From the NCBI RefSeq assembly GCF_001047675.1, contig NZ_CP011975.1:2458073-2522072 (forward strand): DNA of 64,000 nucleotides, written 5' to 3'. Of this stretch, positions 1 through 12,474 are shown piece after piece. Made by a program: the position numbers and the translations under genes. Source of the DNA: Yersinia aleksiciae. GTDB taxonomy: Bacteria; Pseudomonadota; Gammaproteobacteria; Enterobacterales; Enterobacteriaceae. How positions within the stretch are numbered: position 1 is the first letter of the stretch; every line of letters begins with the position of its first letter. Under the pieces are notes generated by a model. The model had not been told where the DNA came from. It saw only the letters and a program-made list of their open reading frames with translations, and made no database searches.

Positions 1-1248
1 GTGACACTCATCGCCTGTCCGGGCAACCGTCCACTGCCTGCCGAAGCGCATCAGGCACAATCCCAGTGGCTAGCGGCAGGGGGAGTTATTAATCCGCCTG
101 ATATACCATGGCCGTCACATGTCGATTTGATTATCGATGGCCTGTTGGGTATTGGCCTGCGTGCCGCGCCGCAAGGCGTTTATGCGACCCTCATTGATAC
201 CGCGAACCGCCATCGGGCGGCGAAGATTGCCTTGGATATTCCTTCCGGACTCAGCGCTGACAGTGGTGCCGCCCCCGGTTCTGTCATTCGCGCGGACCAC
301 ACCTTGACGTTTGTTGCGCTGAAGCCTGGTTTACTCACTGGGCAGGCCCGTGACTGGGTGGGCCATTTACACTGCAATGACTTGGGGCTGACGCAATGGC
401 TGGCCGCTCAACCGGTGCAAATTGAGCGCATGACCGCTGAGCATCTGCCGCAATGGCTCAGACCGCGCCGCCCCTGCGCCCATAAAGGAGAACATGGACG
501 ATTGTTATTGGTCGGTGGTGACAAAGGACTGGGGGGCGCGATTCGGATGGCAGGTGAGGCTGCGTTGCGTAGCGGCGCTGGGCTGGTGCGAGTGCTCACT
601 CACATTGAGCATGTGGCACCGATTCTGGCCGCTCGTCCAGAGTTGATGGTGCAGGAATTAACCGATGAAACCCTTGAGCAAAGTATTCGCTGGGCTGATG
701 TATTAGTGGTCGGTCCGGGGCTGGGGCAATCGGACTGGGGCAGGAATGCGCTGAATTTATTGCAACAAAGTGATAAACCAGCATTATGGGACGCAGATGC
801 ACTCAACTTACTGGCATTAAATCCGCTGAAGCGTCAGAATCGAGTATTGACCCCGCATCCGGGGGAAGCCGCTCGTCTGCTTGGGTGCCGCGTCGCTGAT
901 ATTGAGAGTGACCGCTTACTTTCCGCCCGTAACATCGTTAAACAATATGGTGGTGTGGTGGTTCTGAAAGGGGCTGGTACCCTGATTGCCAGTGAGCAGG
1001 GTGAGATGGCGATTGCGGATGTCGGTAATGCGGGTATGGCCTCCGGCGGCATGGGGGATATTCTGTCCGGCATTATTGGTAGTTTGATAGCACAAAAGCT
1101 GGTGCTGTATGATGCTGCCTGCGCGGGTTGTGTTGTGCATGGCGTTGCCGCAGACAAACTGGCTGAAGTTCAAGGCACCCGGGGTTTACTGGCCACAGAT
1201 TTGCTGCCAGTTATTCCGAAGTACGTTAATCCTGAGTTAGCAAGATAG
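1..1248 (+). CDS. nnr: Bifunctional NAD(P)H-hydrate epimerase / ADP-dependent dehydratase, 5'-truncated by window edge
   Basis: Repairs hydrated NAD(P)H: an N-terminal epimerase domain interconverts the R and S hydrates and a C-terminal ribokinase-like domain dehydrates the S form using ADP. The 415 visible codons start inside the epimerase domain (IDGLLGIGL at residues 45-53), so roughly the first 90 residues of the usual ~500 lie before base 1 and the GTG at base 1 is not the true start. The C-terminal domain carries [11 protein letters not shown] (284-294) and the nucleotide/catalytic loop [16 protein letters not shown] (342-357). The stop is TAG at 1246-1248. tsaE follows after 10 bases, the usual nnr-tsaE-amiB-mutL-miaA-hfq order. 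Confidence 0.96.
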   Translation: MTLIACPGNRPLPAEAHQAQSQWLAAGGVINPPDIPWPSHVDLIIDGLLGIGLRAAPQGVYATLIDTANRHRAAKIALDIPSGLSADSGAAPGSVIRADHTLTFVALKPGLLTGQARDWVGHLHCNDLGLTQWLAAQPVQIERMTAEHLPQWLRPRRPCAHKGEHGRLLLVGGDKGLGGAIRMAGEAALRSGAGLVRVLTHIEHVAPILAARPELMVQELTDETLEQSIRWADVLVVGPGLGQSDWGRNALNLLQQSDKPALWDADALNLLALNPLKRQNRVLTPHPGEAARLLGCRVADIESDRLLSARNIVKQYGGVVVLKGAGTLIASEQGEMAIADVGNAGMASGGMGDILSGIIGSLIAQKLVLYDAACAGCVVHGVAADKLAEVQGTRGLLATDLLPVIPKYVNPELAR

Positions 1249-1258
1249 ATATCACAGA

Positions 1259-1729
1259 ATGAAAGAACTCGTTTTACCTTTGCCTGATGAGGCAGCGACC
1301 GTTGCATTAGGGGCCACTTTGGCCCATGCCTTCAATGGCGCCAGCGTTATTTATCTCTTCGGCGACTTAGGTGCCGGAAAAACGACCTTTAGCCGTGGCT
1401 TCCTTCAGGCCCTTGGCCACCTTGGGCATGTTAAAAGCCCCACTTATACCTTGGTTGAACCTTATGCGTTGACCCCAAGGCCGGTTTACCATTTTGACCT
1501 CTATCGTCTGGCTGATCCTGAAGAGCTGGAGTTTATGGGGATTCGCGATTATTTCGATAAACAGGCAATTTGTCTGGTGGAGTGGCCGCAGCAAGGGGCT
1601 GGCTTCCTGCCTCAGGCGGATGTTGAGCTGCATTTGGCTTATCAGGACGAAGGGCGTGAAGCTCGCCTGATGGCTATTTCTGATGCGGGTGCTGATGTGT
1701 TGCGCCGTTTAGCGGCTGTGCAAGGATAA
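1259..1729 (+). CDS. tsaE: tRNA N6-threonylcarbamoyladenosine synthesis ATPase TsaE
   Basis: ATPase partner of the TsaB-TsaD-TsaE complex that makes t6A37 on ANN-decoding tRNAs. 156 aa, close to the usual ~153. The Walker A loop GDLGAGKT lies at residues 36-43, followed by the conserved [11 protein letters not shown] segment and the VEWPQ motif near residue 107. It is tightly coupled to nnr upstream and to amiB, whose start lies within a few bases of the stop. Essential in E. coli. Confidence 0.97.
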   Translation: MKELVLPLPDEAATVALGATLAHAFNGASVIYLFGDLGAGKTTFSRGFLQALGHLGHVKSPTYTLVEPYALTPRPVYHFDLYRLADPEELEFMGIRDYFDKQAICLVEWPQQGAGFLPQADVELHLAYQDEGREARLMAISDAGADVLRRLAAVQG

Positions 1730-1736
1730 TTTGATA

Positions 1737-3620
1737 ATGATGCATGGCTTAATAAAATTGAATGGCATAGCGCGACTGAATCACTGGAAACGTGCATTGA
1801 CCGCTGTAGTGCTGGTGATGGTGGGGTTGTTCACCCTGCCTTCAGCATTGGCGATGAAACTGACCGATATTAAAGTCAACAATGGCCCAACTGAGAGCAG
1901 GGTTACGCTCAGTTTTGATGGCAAACCGATCTACGCCTTTTTCTCCTTAAACGGGCCAGAACGTGTGGTGTTGGATGTCCGCCAAAGTGGCAATCTTTCA
2001 GGTTTACCGCTTGAATTTAGCGGACAGAATCTGCTGAAAAGAATTCGCTCCAGTACCCCTAAAGATGAGCAAAGCACCCGTCTGGTGCTGGAACTGACGC
2101 AAAAAGTGAAAACTCGTGCGGTCACTCAGCAGTCGGGTAACAATTACACGGTAGTCATTACCATGACCGCCACCGATAGCGCCCCTGCTCGTCAGACACA
2201 GGTCTTAAGTCAGACTAATACACCTAGCCCTAATGCGGGGCGATTGGCGTCACAGGCGACGAATCCGACTAGCGCCGCACGGATAACCCATTCCAACACC
2301 ACTTCGGTGGCGAAGAACCCGTTTAACAATAAGCCCACAGTGGTGGTGAGCAGCGAAAGCACGACGACGAATACTGCTCGCCCGATTAAAACCGCCAGTG
2401 TCGCCAACAGCGATCGTGTGGTGGTGGCTATTGATGCGGGGCACGGGGGTCAGGACCCTGGTGCTATCGGGCAAAATGGCCTGAAAGAGAAGAATGTCAC
2501 TATCGCCATTGCGCGTCGGCTTGAGGCGCTGCTTAACAGCGATCCGATGTTTAAACCGGTGTTAACCCGCAATGGCGATTACTTCATTTCAGTGATGGGT
2601 CGCTCTGACGTGGCACGTAAACAGAGTGCTAACGTACTGGTTTCCATTCATGCCGATGCGGCACCTAACCGCAGTGCCACTGGGGCCTCGGTCTGGGTAC
2701 TCTCTAACCGCCGTGCTAACAGTGAAATGGGGAGTTGGCTGGAGCAACATGAGAAGCAATCCGAACTGCTGGGCGGCGCGGGTGATGTGTTAGCCAACAC
2801 GGCGTCGGACCCCTATTTGAGTCAGGCGGTGCTGGATCTGCAATTTGGTCACTCCCAGCGGGTAGGGTATGACGTTGCTACCAAAGTGCTGCGTGAGTTG
2901 CAAACCATTGGCGACATCCATAAACGCCTCCCTGAACACGCCAGTCTTGGGGTGTTACGTTCACCGGATATTCCGTCGTTGTTAGTGGAAACCGGCTTTA
3001 TCAGTAATAGTACGGAGGAGCGGCTGCTTGGCAGTAGCGCGTATCAGGAGAAGATTGCTCAGGCCATTTATAAAGGCTTGCGCAGTTATTTCCTTGCGCA
3101 TCCGCTACAAGCCGACCCAAAGGTCGAAAACCGTCCGCGAATCGAAACCGCGGCGGTTGATTCATCCTCACAGCGTTCAAGTGTTAATCAACCCGATCCG
3201 GTTATCAGCAATGCGCAAAGCAGCAGGGGATCTGCCGCCAAACCGATCGTGACGGGTAAAAGCCATGTCCATAAAGTGCAGCGTGGTGAAACCTTATCCG
3301 GTATCGCCAGTCAATACGGTGTCAGCATGGCGGTGTTGCGGCAGAATAATACGCTGAAAAATGATGTGGTCTGGGTCGGACAGCGGCTGAAAGTCCCTGC
3401 TTCGGGCAGTGCGGCTGCGGCAGTCACGCCAAAAGCAACAGCGTCAGTTAGAGCGAAACCGAGTAAAAGCCAGCCCGTTAAGCATCAGGTAAAACGTGGC
3501 GATACGCTGTCCGCCATTGCCGCCAGATACGGTGTGTCGATGAGCGAGATTGAGCGGGCGAATAAGATAAAATCAGGTAATGTCCAACTGGGGCAAACCC
3601 TGACGATTCCACAGTCATAA
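1737..3620 (+). CDS. amiB: N-acetylmuramoyl-L-alanine amidase AmiB
   Basis: Periplasmic septal peptidoglycan amidase that splits daughter cells, activated by EnvC/FtsEX in E. coli. Numbering from an in-frame TTG at 1731: signal peptide with cleavage after SALA (residue ~41), AMIN septal-targeting domain (~42-146), a low-complexity linker, then an Amidase_3 catalytic domain (~230-460). The zinc ligands and catalytic residues are H in DAGHGG (238), E in LKEKN (253), H in SIHADA (~306) and E in LLVETGF (~440). Two LysM repeats follow (~513-556 and ~584-627). ATG 1737 is preferred because AAGGA lies ten bases upstream; TTG 1731 and ATG 1740 are alternatives. E. coli AmiB has one LysM repeat, so the two here make this a longer form. 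Confidence 0.95.
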   Translation: MMHGLIKLNGIARLNHWKRALTAVVLVMVGLFTLPSALAMKLTDIKVNNGPTESRVTLSFDGKPIYAFFSLNGPERVVLDVRQSGNLSGLPLEFSGQNLLKRIRSSTPKDEQSTRLVLELTQKVKTRAVTQQSGNNYTVVITMTATDSAPARQTQVLSQTNTPSPNAGRLASQATNPTSAARITHSNTTSVAKNPFNNKPTVVVSSESTTTNTARPIKTASVANSDRVVVAIDAGHGGQDPGAIGQNGLKEKNVTIAIARRLEALLNSDPMFKPVLTRNGDYFISVMGRSDVARKQSANVLVSIHADAAPNRSATGASVWVLSNRRANSEMGSWLEQHEKQSELLGGAGDVLANTASDPYLSQAVLDLQFGHSQRVGYDVATKVLRELQTIGDIHKRLPEHASLGVLRSPDIPSLLVETGFISNSTEERLLGSSAYQEKIAQAIYKGLRSYFLAHPLQADPKVENRPRIETAAVDSSSQRSSVNQPDPVISNAQSSRGSAAKPIVTGKSHVHKVQRGETLSGIASQYGVSMAVLRQNNTLKNDVVWVGQRLKVPASGSAAAAVTPKATASVRAKPSKSQPVKHQVKRGDTLSAIAARYGVSMSEIERANKIKSGNVQLGQTLTIPQS

Positions 3621-3635
3621 GCGAAAGGAACTGCT

Positions 3636-5528
3636 ATGCCGATTCAGATTCTGCCACCACAGCTCGCTAACCAAATTGCCGCCGGTGAAGTGGTAGAGCG
3701 GCCTGCATCGGTAGTGAAAGAGTTGGTAGAAAACAGTCTGGACGCGGGTGCGATGCGGATTGATATTGATATTGAGCGCGGTGGGGCGAAACTTATTCGT
3801 ATCCGTGATAACGGTTGCGGGATTAACAAAGAGGACTTGGCGCTGGCATTGGCACGCCATGCCACCAGTAAAATAAGCTCGCTGGAGGATCTGGAAGCCA
3901 TCCTCAGTATGGGGTTTCGTGGTGAAGCACTGGCCAGTATCAGCTCCGTCTCGCGTCTGATTCTGACGTCACGGACTGCCGAGCAAAATGAAGCCTGGCA
4001 GGCTTATGCGGAAGGTCGCGATATGGCGGTGACTATCAAACCGGCTGCGCATCCCGTGGGTAGCACCCTTGAAGTGCTGGATCTGTTTTACAATACGCCC
4101 GCCCGCCGCAAATTTATGCGAACCGAAAAAACCGAGTTTGGCCATATTGATGAAGTGGTGCGGCGCATTGCGTTGGCGCGCTTCGATGTGGCTATCAACT
4201 TGAGTCATAACGGTAAATTAATGCGCCAGTACCGCGCGGCAACCGACCCTTCTCAACATGAGCGCCGTTTGGCCGGTATCTGTGGTCCGGCGTTTTTGCA
4301 GCATGCACTGGCGATCTCTTGGCAGCATGGTGATTTGACCATCCGTGGTTGGGTGGCGGACCCCGCGGCGAGTCGCACACTCGGTGAAATGCAGTATTGC
4401 TACGTAAACAACCGTATGATGCGCGACCGACTGATCAACCATGCGATCCGTCAGGCTTATCAGGATTTACTCAAGGATGACCAGCAGCCCGCTTACGTTT
4501 TGTATCTGGATATCGACCCCCATCAGGTAGATGTCAATGTGCATCCGGCGAAACATGAGGTGCGCTTCCATCAGGCGCGTCTGGTGCATGACTTTATCTA
4601 TCAAGCCGTGACCACGGTTTTACAACAAACCGCCACCCCAGTTCTGAACGTCAATGAAGATGGCGAAGAGATCGAGGCACCACGCTGGCAGCCAGAAAAC
4701 CGCGTGGCGGCAGGGGTGAATAAATATGCGCAACCGGAACCGGCTAAACCCCTTCCGGCAGAGCGAAACGCGGCCCCTGAACGGGTATCACCGGTCCGCG
4801 AACAGGCGGCCACAGCTTATAGCACAGGCCAGCCTTACCAAAAACAACAAGGCGAGTTATATCGCCAACTGGTACAACCGGCTGCCGTGAGTCATTCCGC
4901 AGAACCGCGCCCACCCGCAGCCGCACCACCGCTACCACGGCAAACGCCCGCTGACGCACCTCTTCAGGGAGATCATTACAGTTTTGGTCGGGTGTTAACC
5001 GTATTCCCACCTTGCTATGCTCTAATTGAATATAAGCAAGGCGTCGCATTACTTGCACTGAAGGTTGCCGAGCGTTGGTTAAAACAAGCTCAGTTGAATC
5101 CGCCACCAGAGGGGTTACGCCCTCAGCCGTTACTCATCCCATTAAAACTGACACTGGATAAAAATGAGGCCGCGGCTTGCCAGCGCCATCAGAAATTGTT
5201 GGTGACTATGGGGATAGAGCTGGCTGTCGAACACGGAAAAGCGACCTTACGTGCCGTATCTTTACCATTACGCCAACAAAATTTACAAAAACTGATACCG
5301 GAACTGTTAGGCTATCTGTCGCAGCATGAAGAGATATCGCCAGATGCTTTGGCCACATGGATTGCCCGCCACCTTGGCAGTGAACATGAGGTTTGGAATG
5401 TGTCTCAAGCGATACAGTTATTGACGGACGTTGAGCGTCTTTGTCCGCAGTTGGTGCAATCACCCCCTGCTGGGCTATTACAACCTATTGATATAAAGGC
5501 TGCATTGGCAACCCTGACTCATGAATGA
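3636..5528 (+). CDS. mutL: DNA mismatch repair protein MutL
   Basis: Couples MutS mismatch recognition to MutH nicking and UvrD loading. 630 aa. The N-terminal GHKL ATPase motifs are intact: E29 and N33 in [20 protein letters not shown] at 58-63 and MGFRGEAL at 92-99. A proline/alanine-rich linker (~350-440) leads to a C-terminal dimerisation domain (~445-630). Gammaproteobacterial MutL has no endonuclease motif and none is seen. ATG 3636 has GAAAGGA eight bases upstream. The end overlaps miaA by 8 bases, indicating translational coupling. Confidence 0.98.
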   Translation: MPIQILPPQLANQIAAGEVVERPASVVKELVENSLDAGAMRIDIDIERGGAKLIRIRDNGCGINKEDLALALARHATSKISSLEDLEAILSMGFRGEALASISSVSRLILTSRTAEQNEAWQAYAEGRDMAVTIKPAAHPVGSTLEVLDLFYNTPARRKFMRTEKTEFGHIDEVVRRIALARFDVAINLSHNGKLMRQYRAATDPSQHERRLAGICGPAFLQHALAISWQHGDLTIRGWVADPAASRTLGEMQYCYVNNRMMRDRLINHAIRQAYQDLLKDDQQPAYVLYLDIDPHQVDVNVHPAKHEVRFHQARLVHDFIYQAVTTVLQQTATPVLNVNEDGEEIEAPRWQPENRVAAGVNKYAQPEPAKPLPAERNAAPERVSPVREQAATAYSTGQPYQKQQGELYRQLVQPAAVSHSAEPRPPAAAPPLPRQTPADAPLQGDHYSFGRVLTVFPPCYALIEYKQGVALLALKVAERWLKQAQLNPPPEGLRPQPLLIPLKLTLDKNEAAACQRHQKLLVTMGIELAVEHGKATLRAVSLPLRQQNLQKLIPELLGYLSQHEEISPDALATWIARHLGSEHEVWNVSQAIQLLTDVERLCPQLVQSPPAGLLQPIDIKAALATLTHE

Positions 5529-6462
5529 TATTGAAAATAGAGACCGGCCACCGGCAATCTTTGTCATGGGGCCAACCGCTTCAGGTAAAACAGCGCTCTC
5601 AATTGCGCTGAGACAGCGGCTACCTGTGGAGTTAATCAGCGTCGATTCTGCCCTGATCTATCGAGGTATGGATATCGGCACGGCTAAGCCCAGCGCAGAA
5701 GAGCTGGCGTTAGCACCACATCGCCTGATTGACATCCGCGACCCGGCTGAATCCTACTCAGCCGCTGATTTTCGTAAAGATGCTCTCAAAGAGATGGCCG
5801 ACATTACCGCTGCCGGGCGAATTCCGCTGCTGGTGGGGGGGACGATGTTGTACTTTAAAGCGCTATTGGACGGTTTATCGCCGTTGCCCTCTGCCGATCC
5901 GCAAATACGCCAGCGTATTGAAGAGCAGGCAGCGGAGCTGGGTTGGGAGGCATTGCACCAGCAATTGGCTGACATTGATCCTGTCTCGGCGGCGCGAATT
6001 CATCCTAATGATCCCCAACGGCTCTCTAGAGCACTGGAAGTTTTTTTTATTTCAGGTAAAACTTTAACGGAACTGACTAAAATTTCGGGTGAAACCTTAC
6101 CTTATCGGGTTCACCAATTTGCGATTGCGCCTGTTAGCCGGGAGCTTCTGCACCAGCGGATTGAATTACGTTTTCATCAGATGTTGGCGGCAGGGTTTGA
6201 AGCAGAGGCTAGGGCGCTTTTTGACCGCGGTGACTTGCATACGGATTTGCCTGCCATTCGTTGTGTGGGATACCGGCAGATGTGGTCTTATCTGTCCGGT
6301 GAGATTGATTACAACGAAATGGTTTACCGCGGAGTTTGTGCGACACGTCAACTGGCAAAGCGCCAAATGACCTGGTTACGGGGCTGGAGTTCAGTTCAGT
6401 GGCTCGACAGTGATAAGCCGGGAGAGGCTTTAGACTCTGTAATACAGGTTGTTAGTGCATAG
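5521..6462 (+). CDS. miaA: tRNA dimethylallyltransferase MiaA
   Basis: Transfers the dimethylallyl group from DMAPP to N6 of A37 in tRNAs reading UNN codons. 313 aa, full length. P-loop GPTASGKT (residues 17-24), then the substrate-binding [20 protein letters not shown] region with the catalytic Asp. The ATG overlaps the last 8 bases of mutL. In E. coli promoters for hfq lie within miaA; here 118 bases separate miaA from hfq. Confidence 0.98.
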   Translation: MNDIENRDRPPAIFVMGPTASGKTALSIALRQRLPVELISVDSALIYRGMDIGTAKPSAEELALAPHRLIDIRDPAESYSAADFRKDALKEMADITAAGRIPLLVGGTMLYFKALLDGLSPLPSADPQIRQRIEEQAAELGWEALHQQLADIDPVSAARIHPNDPQRLSRALEVFFISGKTLTELTKISGETLPYRVHQFAIAPVSRELLHQRIELRFHQMLAAGFEAEARALFDRGDLHTDLPAIRCVGYRQMWSYLSGEIDYNEMVYRGVCATRQLAKRQMTWLRGWSSVQWLDSDKPGEALDSVIQVVSA

Positions 6463-6580
6463 GTTGAATGATTGTGTACAATTGATTAGTACTCAACGCG
6501 CGGATTTTTTTTTTACGCAGTTTATTTTTGAGCCGATAGGTTCTTAGTTAAAAACAACAAGCAAATAAGGAAAACATAGA

Positions 6581-6886
6581 ATGGCTAAGGGGCAATCTTT
6601 GCAAGATCCGTTCCTGAACGCATTGCGTCGTGAACGTGTTCCGGTTTCTATTTATTTAGTGAATGGCATTAAACTGCAGGGCCAAGTTGAGTCTTTTGAT
6701 CAGGTTGTCATTCTGTTAAAAAACACAGTCAGCCAGATGGTTTATAAACATGCCATCTCTACTGTAGTGCCTTCCCGCCCGGTTTCGCATCACAGCAATA
6801 ATCCGAGTGGTAGCACCAATAATTATCATGGTAGTAATCCGTCTGCGCCGCAACAGCCGCAGCAGGATAGCGATGACGCTGAATAA
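6581..6886 (+). CDS. hfq: RNA chaperone Hfq
   Basis: Hexameric Sm-like RNA chaperone that pairs small RNAs with mRNAs. 101 aa. The Sm1 region ([20 protein letters not shown]) and the Sm2 [10 protein letters not shown] motif (residues ~55-64) match E. coli Hfq almost exactly. The C-terminal tail (67-101) is the flexible, Asn/Ser/Gln-rich type of enterobacteria and ends in acidic DDAE. AAGGA precedes the ATG. The upstream spacer contains a run of nine or more T residues near 6505. Confidence 0.99.
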   Translation: MAKGQSLQDPFLNALRRERVPVSIYLVNGIKLQGQVESFDQVVILLKNTVSQMVYKHAISTVVPSRPVSHHSNNPSGSTNNYHGSNPSAPQQPQQDSDDAE

Positions 6887-6910
6887 AGCGCATTGTTGGT
6901 CGACCATGAC

Positions 6911-6961
6911 GGGGAACATAAGCAACGGATTCGGGCTTATGTTCTCCGCACTAGCGGTTTT
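6911..6961 (+). promoter_or_regulatory. Stable hairpin(s) in the hfq-hflX spacer
   Basis: GAACATAAGC (6914-6923) pairs perfectly with GCTTATGTTC (6935-6944) around an 11-base loop, and the stem extends outward to 6911/6947. A second short stem, CCGC (6946-6949) with GCGG (6954-6957), is followed by TTTT and shares bases with the base of the first. The large hairpin has no U-tract, so a processing site or attenuator between hfq and hflX is more likely than a plain terminator. Confidence 0.6.
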
Positions 6962-6984
6962 GATCCGTTTGAGAGGTTGCACGT

Positions 6985-8271
6985 TTGTTTGACCGCTATG
7001 AAGCCGGTGAGCAGGCCGTACTGGTCCATATCTATTTCTCGCAAGACAAAAACTCAGAAGATCTGCGTGAATTTGAAGCGTTGGTATCTTCTGCGGGCGT
7101 AGAGGCTTTGCAAATTGTGACGGGTAGTCGCAAAGCACCGCACCCTAAGTACTTTGTTGGCGAAGGAAAGGCCGTAGAAATTGCTGACGCGGTAAAAGCC
7201 AGTGGCGCGTCTGTTGTCTTGTTCGATCATGCTCTATCCGCAGCGCAAGAGCGAAATCTTGAGCGTTTGTGTGAGTGTCGAGTCATTGATCGTACTGGGC
7301 TAATTTTAGATATTTTTGCCCAACGGGCCCGTACCCATGAAGGTAAATTACAGGTCGAGTTAGCGCAATTGCGCCATATCGCGACCCGTTTGGTACGTGG
7401 CTGGACGCATCTTGAGCGTCAAAAGGGGGGGATTGGCCTAAGAGGGCCAGGTGAAACCCAGTTGGAGACTGACCGCCGCCTGTTACGCGACCGTATCACT
7501 TTGATTTTAAGTCGTTTAGAGCGTGTGGCTAAGCAGCGTGAGCAAGGGCGGCGTGCGCGTACCCGTGCTGATATTCCGACAGTATCCTTGGTGGGATATA
7601 CCAACGCCGGTAAATCCAGCCTATTTAACAAAATTACGGCAGCTGATGTTTATGCGGCTGACCAATTATTTGCCACGCTGGATCCAACATTACGCCGCAT
7701 TAATGTGGCTGATGTGGGTGATACAGTATTGGCGGATACGGTAGGTTTTATCCGGCATCTGCCGCACGATCTGGTTGCTGCTTTTAAAGCGACATTACAA
7801 GAAACGCGGCAGGCTTCATTACTGTTACACATTATTGATGCAGCTGATCCTCGGGTAACTGAGAATATGGCCGCCGTCGATACTGTTTTGGCAGAAATCG
7901 AAGCCGATGAAATACCTACATTATTAGTAATGAATAAAATTGATTTGTTGGATGATTTTGTCCCGCGAATTGATCGCAACGAAGACAATCTGCCAGTCAG
8001 AGTTTGGCTTTCAGCTCAAACCGGCGCAGGGATCCCGTTGCTCTTTCAAGCGTTGACGGAGCGCCTTTCAGGTGAGATCGCACACTATGAATTGCGTTTG
8101 CCGCCTCAGGCAGGTCGTCTACGTAGCCGTTTTTACCAGCTTCAGGCAATTGAAAAAGAGTGGATAGACGAGGACGGGAACGTCGGTATGGTGGTAAGAA
8201 TGCCTATCGTGGATTGGCGTCGTCTCTGTAAACAAGAGCAAGAATTGATCAGTTATATTCAAAGTCATTGA
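6985..8271 (+). CDS. hflX: Ribosome-associated GTPase HflX
   Basis: GTPase that splits stalled 70S ribosomes under stress, notably heat. 428 aa. N-terminal glycine-rich nucleotide-binding domain with [18 protein letters not shown] near residues 150-167, then the G domain: G1 GYTNAGKS (~205-212), G3 DTVGF (~252-256), G4 NKID (~316-319). The chosen start is TTG 6985, giving [12 protein letters not shown] exactly as in E. coli HflX, which also uses a rare start; GAGAGG lies upstream. Cotranscribed with hfq or expressed through the spacer hairpin region. Confidence 0.97.
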   Translation: MFDRYEAGEQAVLVHIYFSQDKNSEDLREFEALVSSAGVEALQIVTGSRKAPHPKYFVGEGKAVEIADAVKASGASVVLFDHALSAAQERNLERLCECRVIDRTGLILDIFAQRARTHEGKLQVELAQLRHIATRLVRGWTHLERQKGGIGLRGPGETQLETDRRLLRDRITLILSRLERVAKQREQGRRARTRADIPTVSLVGYTNAGKSSLFNKITAADVYAADQLFATLDPTLRRINVADVGDTVLADTVGFIRHLPHDLVAAFKATLQETRQASLLLHIIDAADPRVTENMAAVDTVLAEIEADEIPTLLVMNKIDLLDDFVPRIDRNEDNLPVRVWLSAQTGAGIPLLFQALTERLSGEIAHYELRLPPQAGRLRSRFYQLQAIEKEWIDEDGNVGMVVRMPIVDWRRLCKQEQELISYIQSH

Positions 8272-8364
8272 TTATCAGATCTTTCTTGTGAAATTAAGAG
8301 CCAGCGTTTTTGGCATGTGCTCTTGGCCTGAAGAAAACCAATCATAGAAGAATGGAGCTAAAAC

Positions 8365-9633
8365 ATGGCGTGGAATCAGCCCGGTAATAACGGACAGGAC
8401 CGCGATCCGTGGGGGAGCAGCAATAATAATGGCGGCAACTCTGGCGGAAATAACAATAATAAAGGTGGCCGTGACCAAGGGCCGCCTGATCTGGATGATA
8501 TCTTCCGTAAACTGAGCAAAAAACTGAGTAGTCTCGGTGGCAAAGGTGGCGGAAGTGGTAATGGCAACAACGGCGCGACACAAGGCCCTGGTTTCAGTGG
8601 TCGTATTGTGGGTATCGCAGTAGTTGCGGTTGTGGTTATCTGGGCAGCAAGTGGTTTCTATACAATTAAAGAAGCTGAGCGCGGTGTTGTGACTCGCTTG
8701 GGTAAATTAAGCCATATCGTGCAGCCTGGTTTGAACTGGAAACCCACCTTTATCGATGAAGTGACCCCGGTTAACGTGGAATCCGTACGTGAATTGGCCG
8801 CTTCTGGTGTCATGCTGACCTCCGATGAGAACGTAGTTCGCATCGAAATGAACGTGCAGTATCGCGTGACAGACCCGGCCGCTTATCTGTTTAGCGTGAC
8901 GAATCCGGATGATAGTCTGCGTCAGGCAACAGACAGCGCAGTGCGTGGTGTTATTGGTAAATACACCATGGACAAAATTCTCACCGAAGGCCGTACCATC
9001 GTTCGTAGCGATACTCAGCGTGTACTGGAAGAGACTATTCGTCCGTACAACATGGGGATAACGCTGCTGGACGTTAACTTCCAGGCAGCTCGTCCGCCGG
9101 AAGAAGTTAAAGCGGCATTTGATGATGCGATTGCAGCCCGCGAAAACGAACAGCAATATATTCGTGAAGCGGAAGCCTACACCAACGAAGTCCAGCCACG
9201 TGCTAATGGTCAGGCGCAGCGTCTGTTAGAAGATGCTCGTGCTTATGCCGCACGTAAAGTGTTGGAAGCGCAAGGTGAGGTAGCTGGTTTTGCCAAGTTG
9301 CTGCCTGAGTATAAGGCTGCACCAGAAATTACCCGTGAGCGTCTATATATAGAAACCATGGAGAAGGTCTTGGGCAAAACGCGCAAAGTGCTGGCTAATG
9401 ACAAAGGCAATAGTCTGATGGTGCTGCCATTGGATCAAATGCTGCGCGGTCAAGGGGTAGATAAAGCGGATGGCAACAAAGACACCAGTCTGCTTCGTTT
9501 GAATCCTCCTTCCTCTGCTAATAGCAGCCAAGAGTCTGGTGCAAGTAATTCAAGCTCAACCAGTGGCTCTATCATGGATCAGCGCCGAGCGAATGCTCAG
9601 CGTGATACTTCCACTCGCGTAGGGAGAGAATAA
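8365..9633 (+). CDS. hflK: FtsH modulator HflK
   Basis: Subunit of the HflKC membrane cage that surrounds the FtsH protease. 422 aa. A glycine/asparagine-rich cytosolic N-terminus (residues 1-75) precedes one membrane helix (~79-97, VGIAVVAVVVIWAASGFY) and a periplasmic SPFH/band 7 domain. A Ser/Asn-rich C-terminal tail ends the protein. hflC begins three bases after the stop. It sits 93 bases behind hflX with no clear terminator between. Confidence 0.98.
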   Translation: MAWNQPGNNGQDRDPWGSSNNNGGNSGGNNNNKGGRDQGPPDLDDIFRKLSKKLSSLGGKGGGSGNGNNGATQGPGFSGRIVGIAVVAVVVIWAASGFYTIKEAERGVVTRLGKLSHIVQPGLNWKPTFIDEVTPVNVESVRELAASGVMLTSDENVVRIEMNVQYRVTDPAAYLFSVTNPDDSLRQATDSAVRGVIGKYTMDKILTEGRTIVRSDTQRVLEETIRPYNMGITLLDVNFQAARPPEEVKAAFDDAIAARENEQQYIREAEAYTNEVQPRANGQAQRLLEDARAYAARKVLEAQGEVAGFAKLLPEYKAAPEITRERLYIETMEKVLGKTRKVLANDKGNSLMVLPLDQMLRGQGVDKADGNKDTSLLRLNPPSSANSSQESGASNSSSTSGSIMDQRRANAQRDTSTRVGRE

Positions 9634-9636
9634 CCA

Positions 9637-10641
9637 ATGCGTAAGTCTATTTTACTTATCGTCGTTGTGGTGTTAGTCGCACTCTACGCTTCGCTGTTTG
9701 TGGTACAAGAAGGTCAGCGCGGGATCGTGCTGCGCTTTGGTAAGGTATTGCGTGATAGTGATAACAAGCCACTGGTGTATGCACCGGGCCTGCACTTTAA
9801 GATACCGTTTATCGAAACAGTGAAGACGTTGGATGCTCGTATTCAGACCATGGATAACCAGGCTGACCGTTTCGTGACTAACGAGAAGAAAGACCTGATT
9901 GTTGACTCCTACCTGAAATGGCGTATCAGTGATTTCAGCCGTTACTATCTGGCCACCGGTGGTGGTGATGTATCTCAGGCTGAAGTGCTGTTGAAACGTA
10001 AATTCAGTGACCGTTTGCGTTCTGAAATTGGTCGCCTGAATGTTCGCGACATCGTAACCGACTCACGTGGACGTCTGACTTCAGATGTGCGTGATGCGCT
10101 GAATACCGGTAGCGTTGGTGATGAAGCTGTCACAACGGAAGCGGATGATGCGATTGCTTCGGCAGCGGCCCGTGTTGAACAGGAAACCCGTGGCAAACAG
10201 CCAGCGGTTAACCCGAACAGTATGGCGGCGTTGGGTATCGAAGTGGTTGACGTGCGAATCAAGCAAATCAACTTACCGGCTGAAGTGTCAGATGCCATCT
10301 TCCAGCGTATGCGTGCTGAACGTGAAGCGGTAGCCCGTCGTCACCGTTCACAAGGTCAGGAAGAAGCAGAGAAGTTGCGTGCAACGGCTGACTATGAAGT
10401 AACTCGTACACTGGCAGAAGCAGAACGTCAGGCGCGTATTACTCGCGGTGGCGGTGATGCAGAAGCGGCCCGTCTATTTGCTGATGCATTCAGCAAAGAT
10501 CCCGACTTCTATGCCTTCATCCGTAGCTTACGTGCGTATGAAAACAGCTTCAACAGCGGTAACGATGTGATGGTGCTTAGCCCAGACAGTGATTTCTTCC
10601 GCTACATGAGATCACCGGATAACTCCAGTAAACGTCCATAA
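9637..10641 (+). CDS. hflC: FtsH modulator HflC
   Basis: Partner of HflK in the FtsH-regulating SPFH complex. 334 aa, the same length as E. coli HflC. The N-terminal signal anchor (residues 4-22) is followed by the band 7 domain and a long helical region rich in Arg/Glu/Ala (~230-285) that forms the cage wall. Translationally coupled to hflK. A clear intrinsic terminator follows 35 bases after the stop. Confidence 0.98.
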   Translation: MRKSILLIVVVVLVALYASLFVVQEGQRGIVLRFGKVLRDSDNKPLVYAPGLHFKIPFIETVKTLDARIQTMDNQADRFVTNEKKDLIVDSYLKWRISDFSRYYLATGGGDVSQAEVLLKRKFSDRLRSEIGRLNVRDIVTDSRGRLTSDVRDALNTGSVGDEAVTTEADDAIASAAARVEQETRGKQPAVNPNSMAALGIEVVDVRIKQINLPAEVSDAIFQRMRAEREAVARRHRSQGQEEAEKLRATADYEVTRTLAEAERQARITRGGGDAEAARLFADAFSKDPDFYAFIRSLRAYENSFNSGNDVMVLSPDSDFFRYMRSPDNSSKRP

Positions 10642-10676
10642 CGGCTGTCGTTACAGCGCGTTTTGACCGAAACAGC

Positions 10677-10702
10677 AAGGCCCGTTCACGCGGGCCTTTT
10701 CT
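10677..10702 (+). terminator. Intrinsic terminator of the hflKC operon
   Basis: AAGGCCCG (10677-10684) and CGGGCCTT (10691-10698) form an 8-bp stem around a 6-base loop, followed by a T-rich run. It ends the long operon 35 bases after hflC. Confidence 0.85.
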
Positions 10703-10734
10703 ATTTGAGCCATTTTTACCTTTTGAGACAGATG

Positions 10735-10935
10735 ATGAATTCAACCATTTTGTTAGCATTGGCACTGGTTTTGGTGCTGGAAGGACTTGGTCCGATGCTT
10801 TATCCCAAAGCCTGGCGCAAAATGATTCAGGCGATGACTCAATTACCTGATACCACTTTGCGCCGTTTTGGCGGTGGATTAGTGGTTGCAGGCGTTGTTA
10901 TCTACTACATGTTGCGTAGCCGCATGGGTGGCTAA
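10735..10935 (+). CDS. yjeT: DUF2065 small membrane protein YjeT
   Basis: 66-residue inner-membrane protein of unknown function with two hydrophobic segments (residues ~3-20 and ~45-60) and a conserved GPMLYPKAWRKMI motif between them. It matches E. coli YjeT almost throughout. An open frame continues upstream to 10663 across the hflC terminator; ATG 10735 is preferred by family alignment (10732 is adjacent). It lies between hflC and purA, as in E. coli. Confidence 0.9.
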   Translation: MNSTILLALALVLVLEGLGPMLYPKAWRKMIQAMTQLPDTTLRRFGGGLVVAGVVIYYMLRSRMGG

Positions 10936-10995
10936 ATGTAAGCACAAAAATTGTTCAGTTATGTGTTAAAAAGTACTGAAAGCCGCCGGATGAGA

Positions 10996-12333
<1,338 letters not shown>

Positions 12334-12393
12334 TTTATGATTAATTGGCTTACCGCCAAAAATCAGCATTCAGATGTGCGTGTTTGAAGTCAT

Positions 12394-12423
12394 AGCCGGG
12401 CTTGCGTCCGGCTTTATTGTTTC
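12394..12423 (+). terminator. Intrinsic terminator after purA
   Basis: AGCCGG (12394-12399) pairs with CCGGCT (12408-12413), followed by TTATTGTTTC. Confidence 0.75.
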
Positions 12424-12439
12424 TCCCCCTCTTGCATTT

Positions 12440-12474
12440 GCTGCTTATCGGCAACGCCAATGAATTTGGGTATA
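12440..12474. repeat. Right-half ERIC-type repeat (solo end)
   Basis: GGCAACGCCAATGAATTTGG followed by GTATA closely matches the right end of the longer repeat at 56440-56563 (GCAACGCCAATGATTTTAGG then TATA). No matching left end is found upstream, so this appears to be a truncated copy. Confidence 0.5.
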
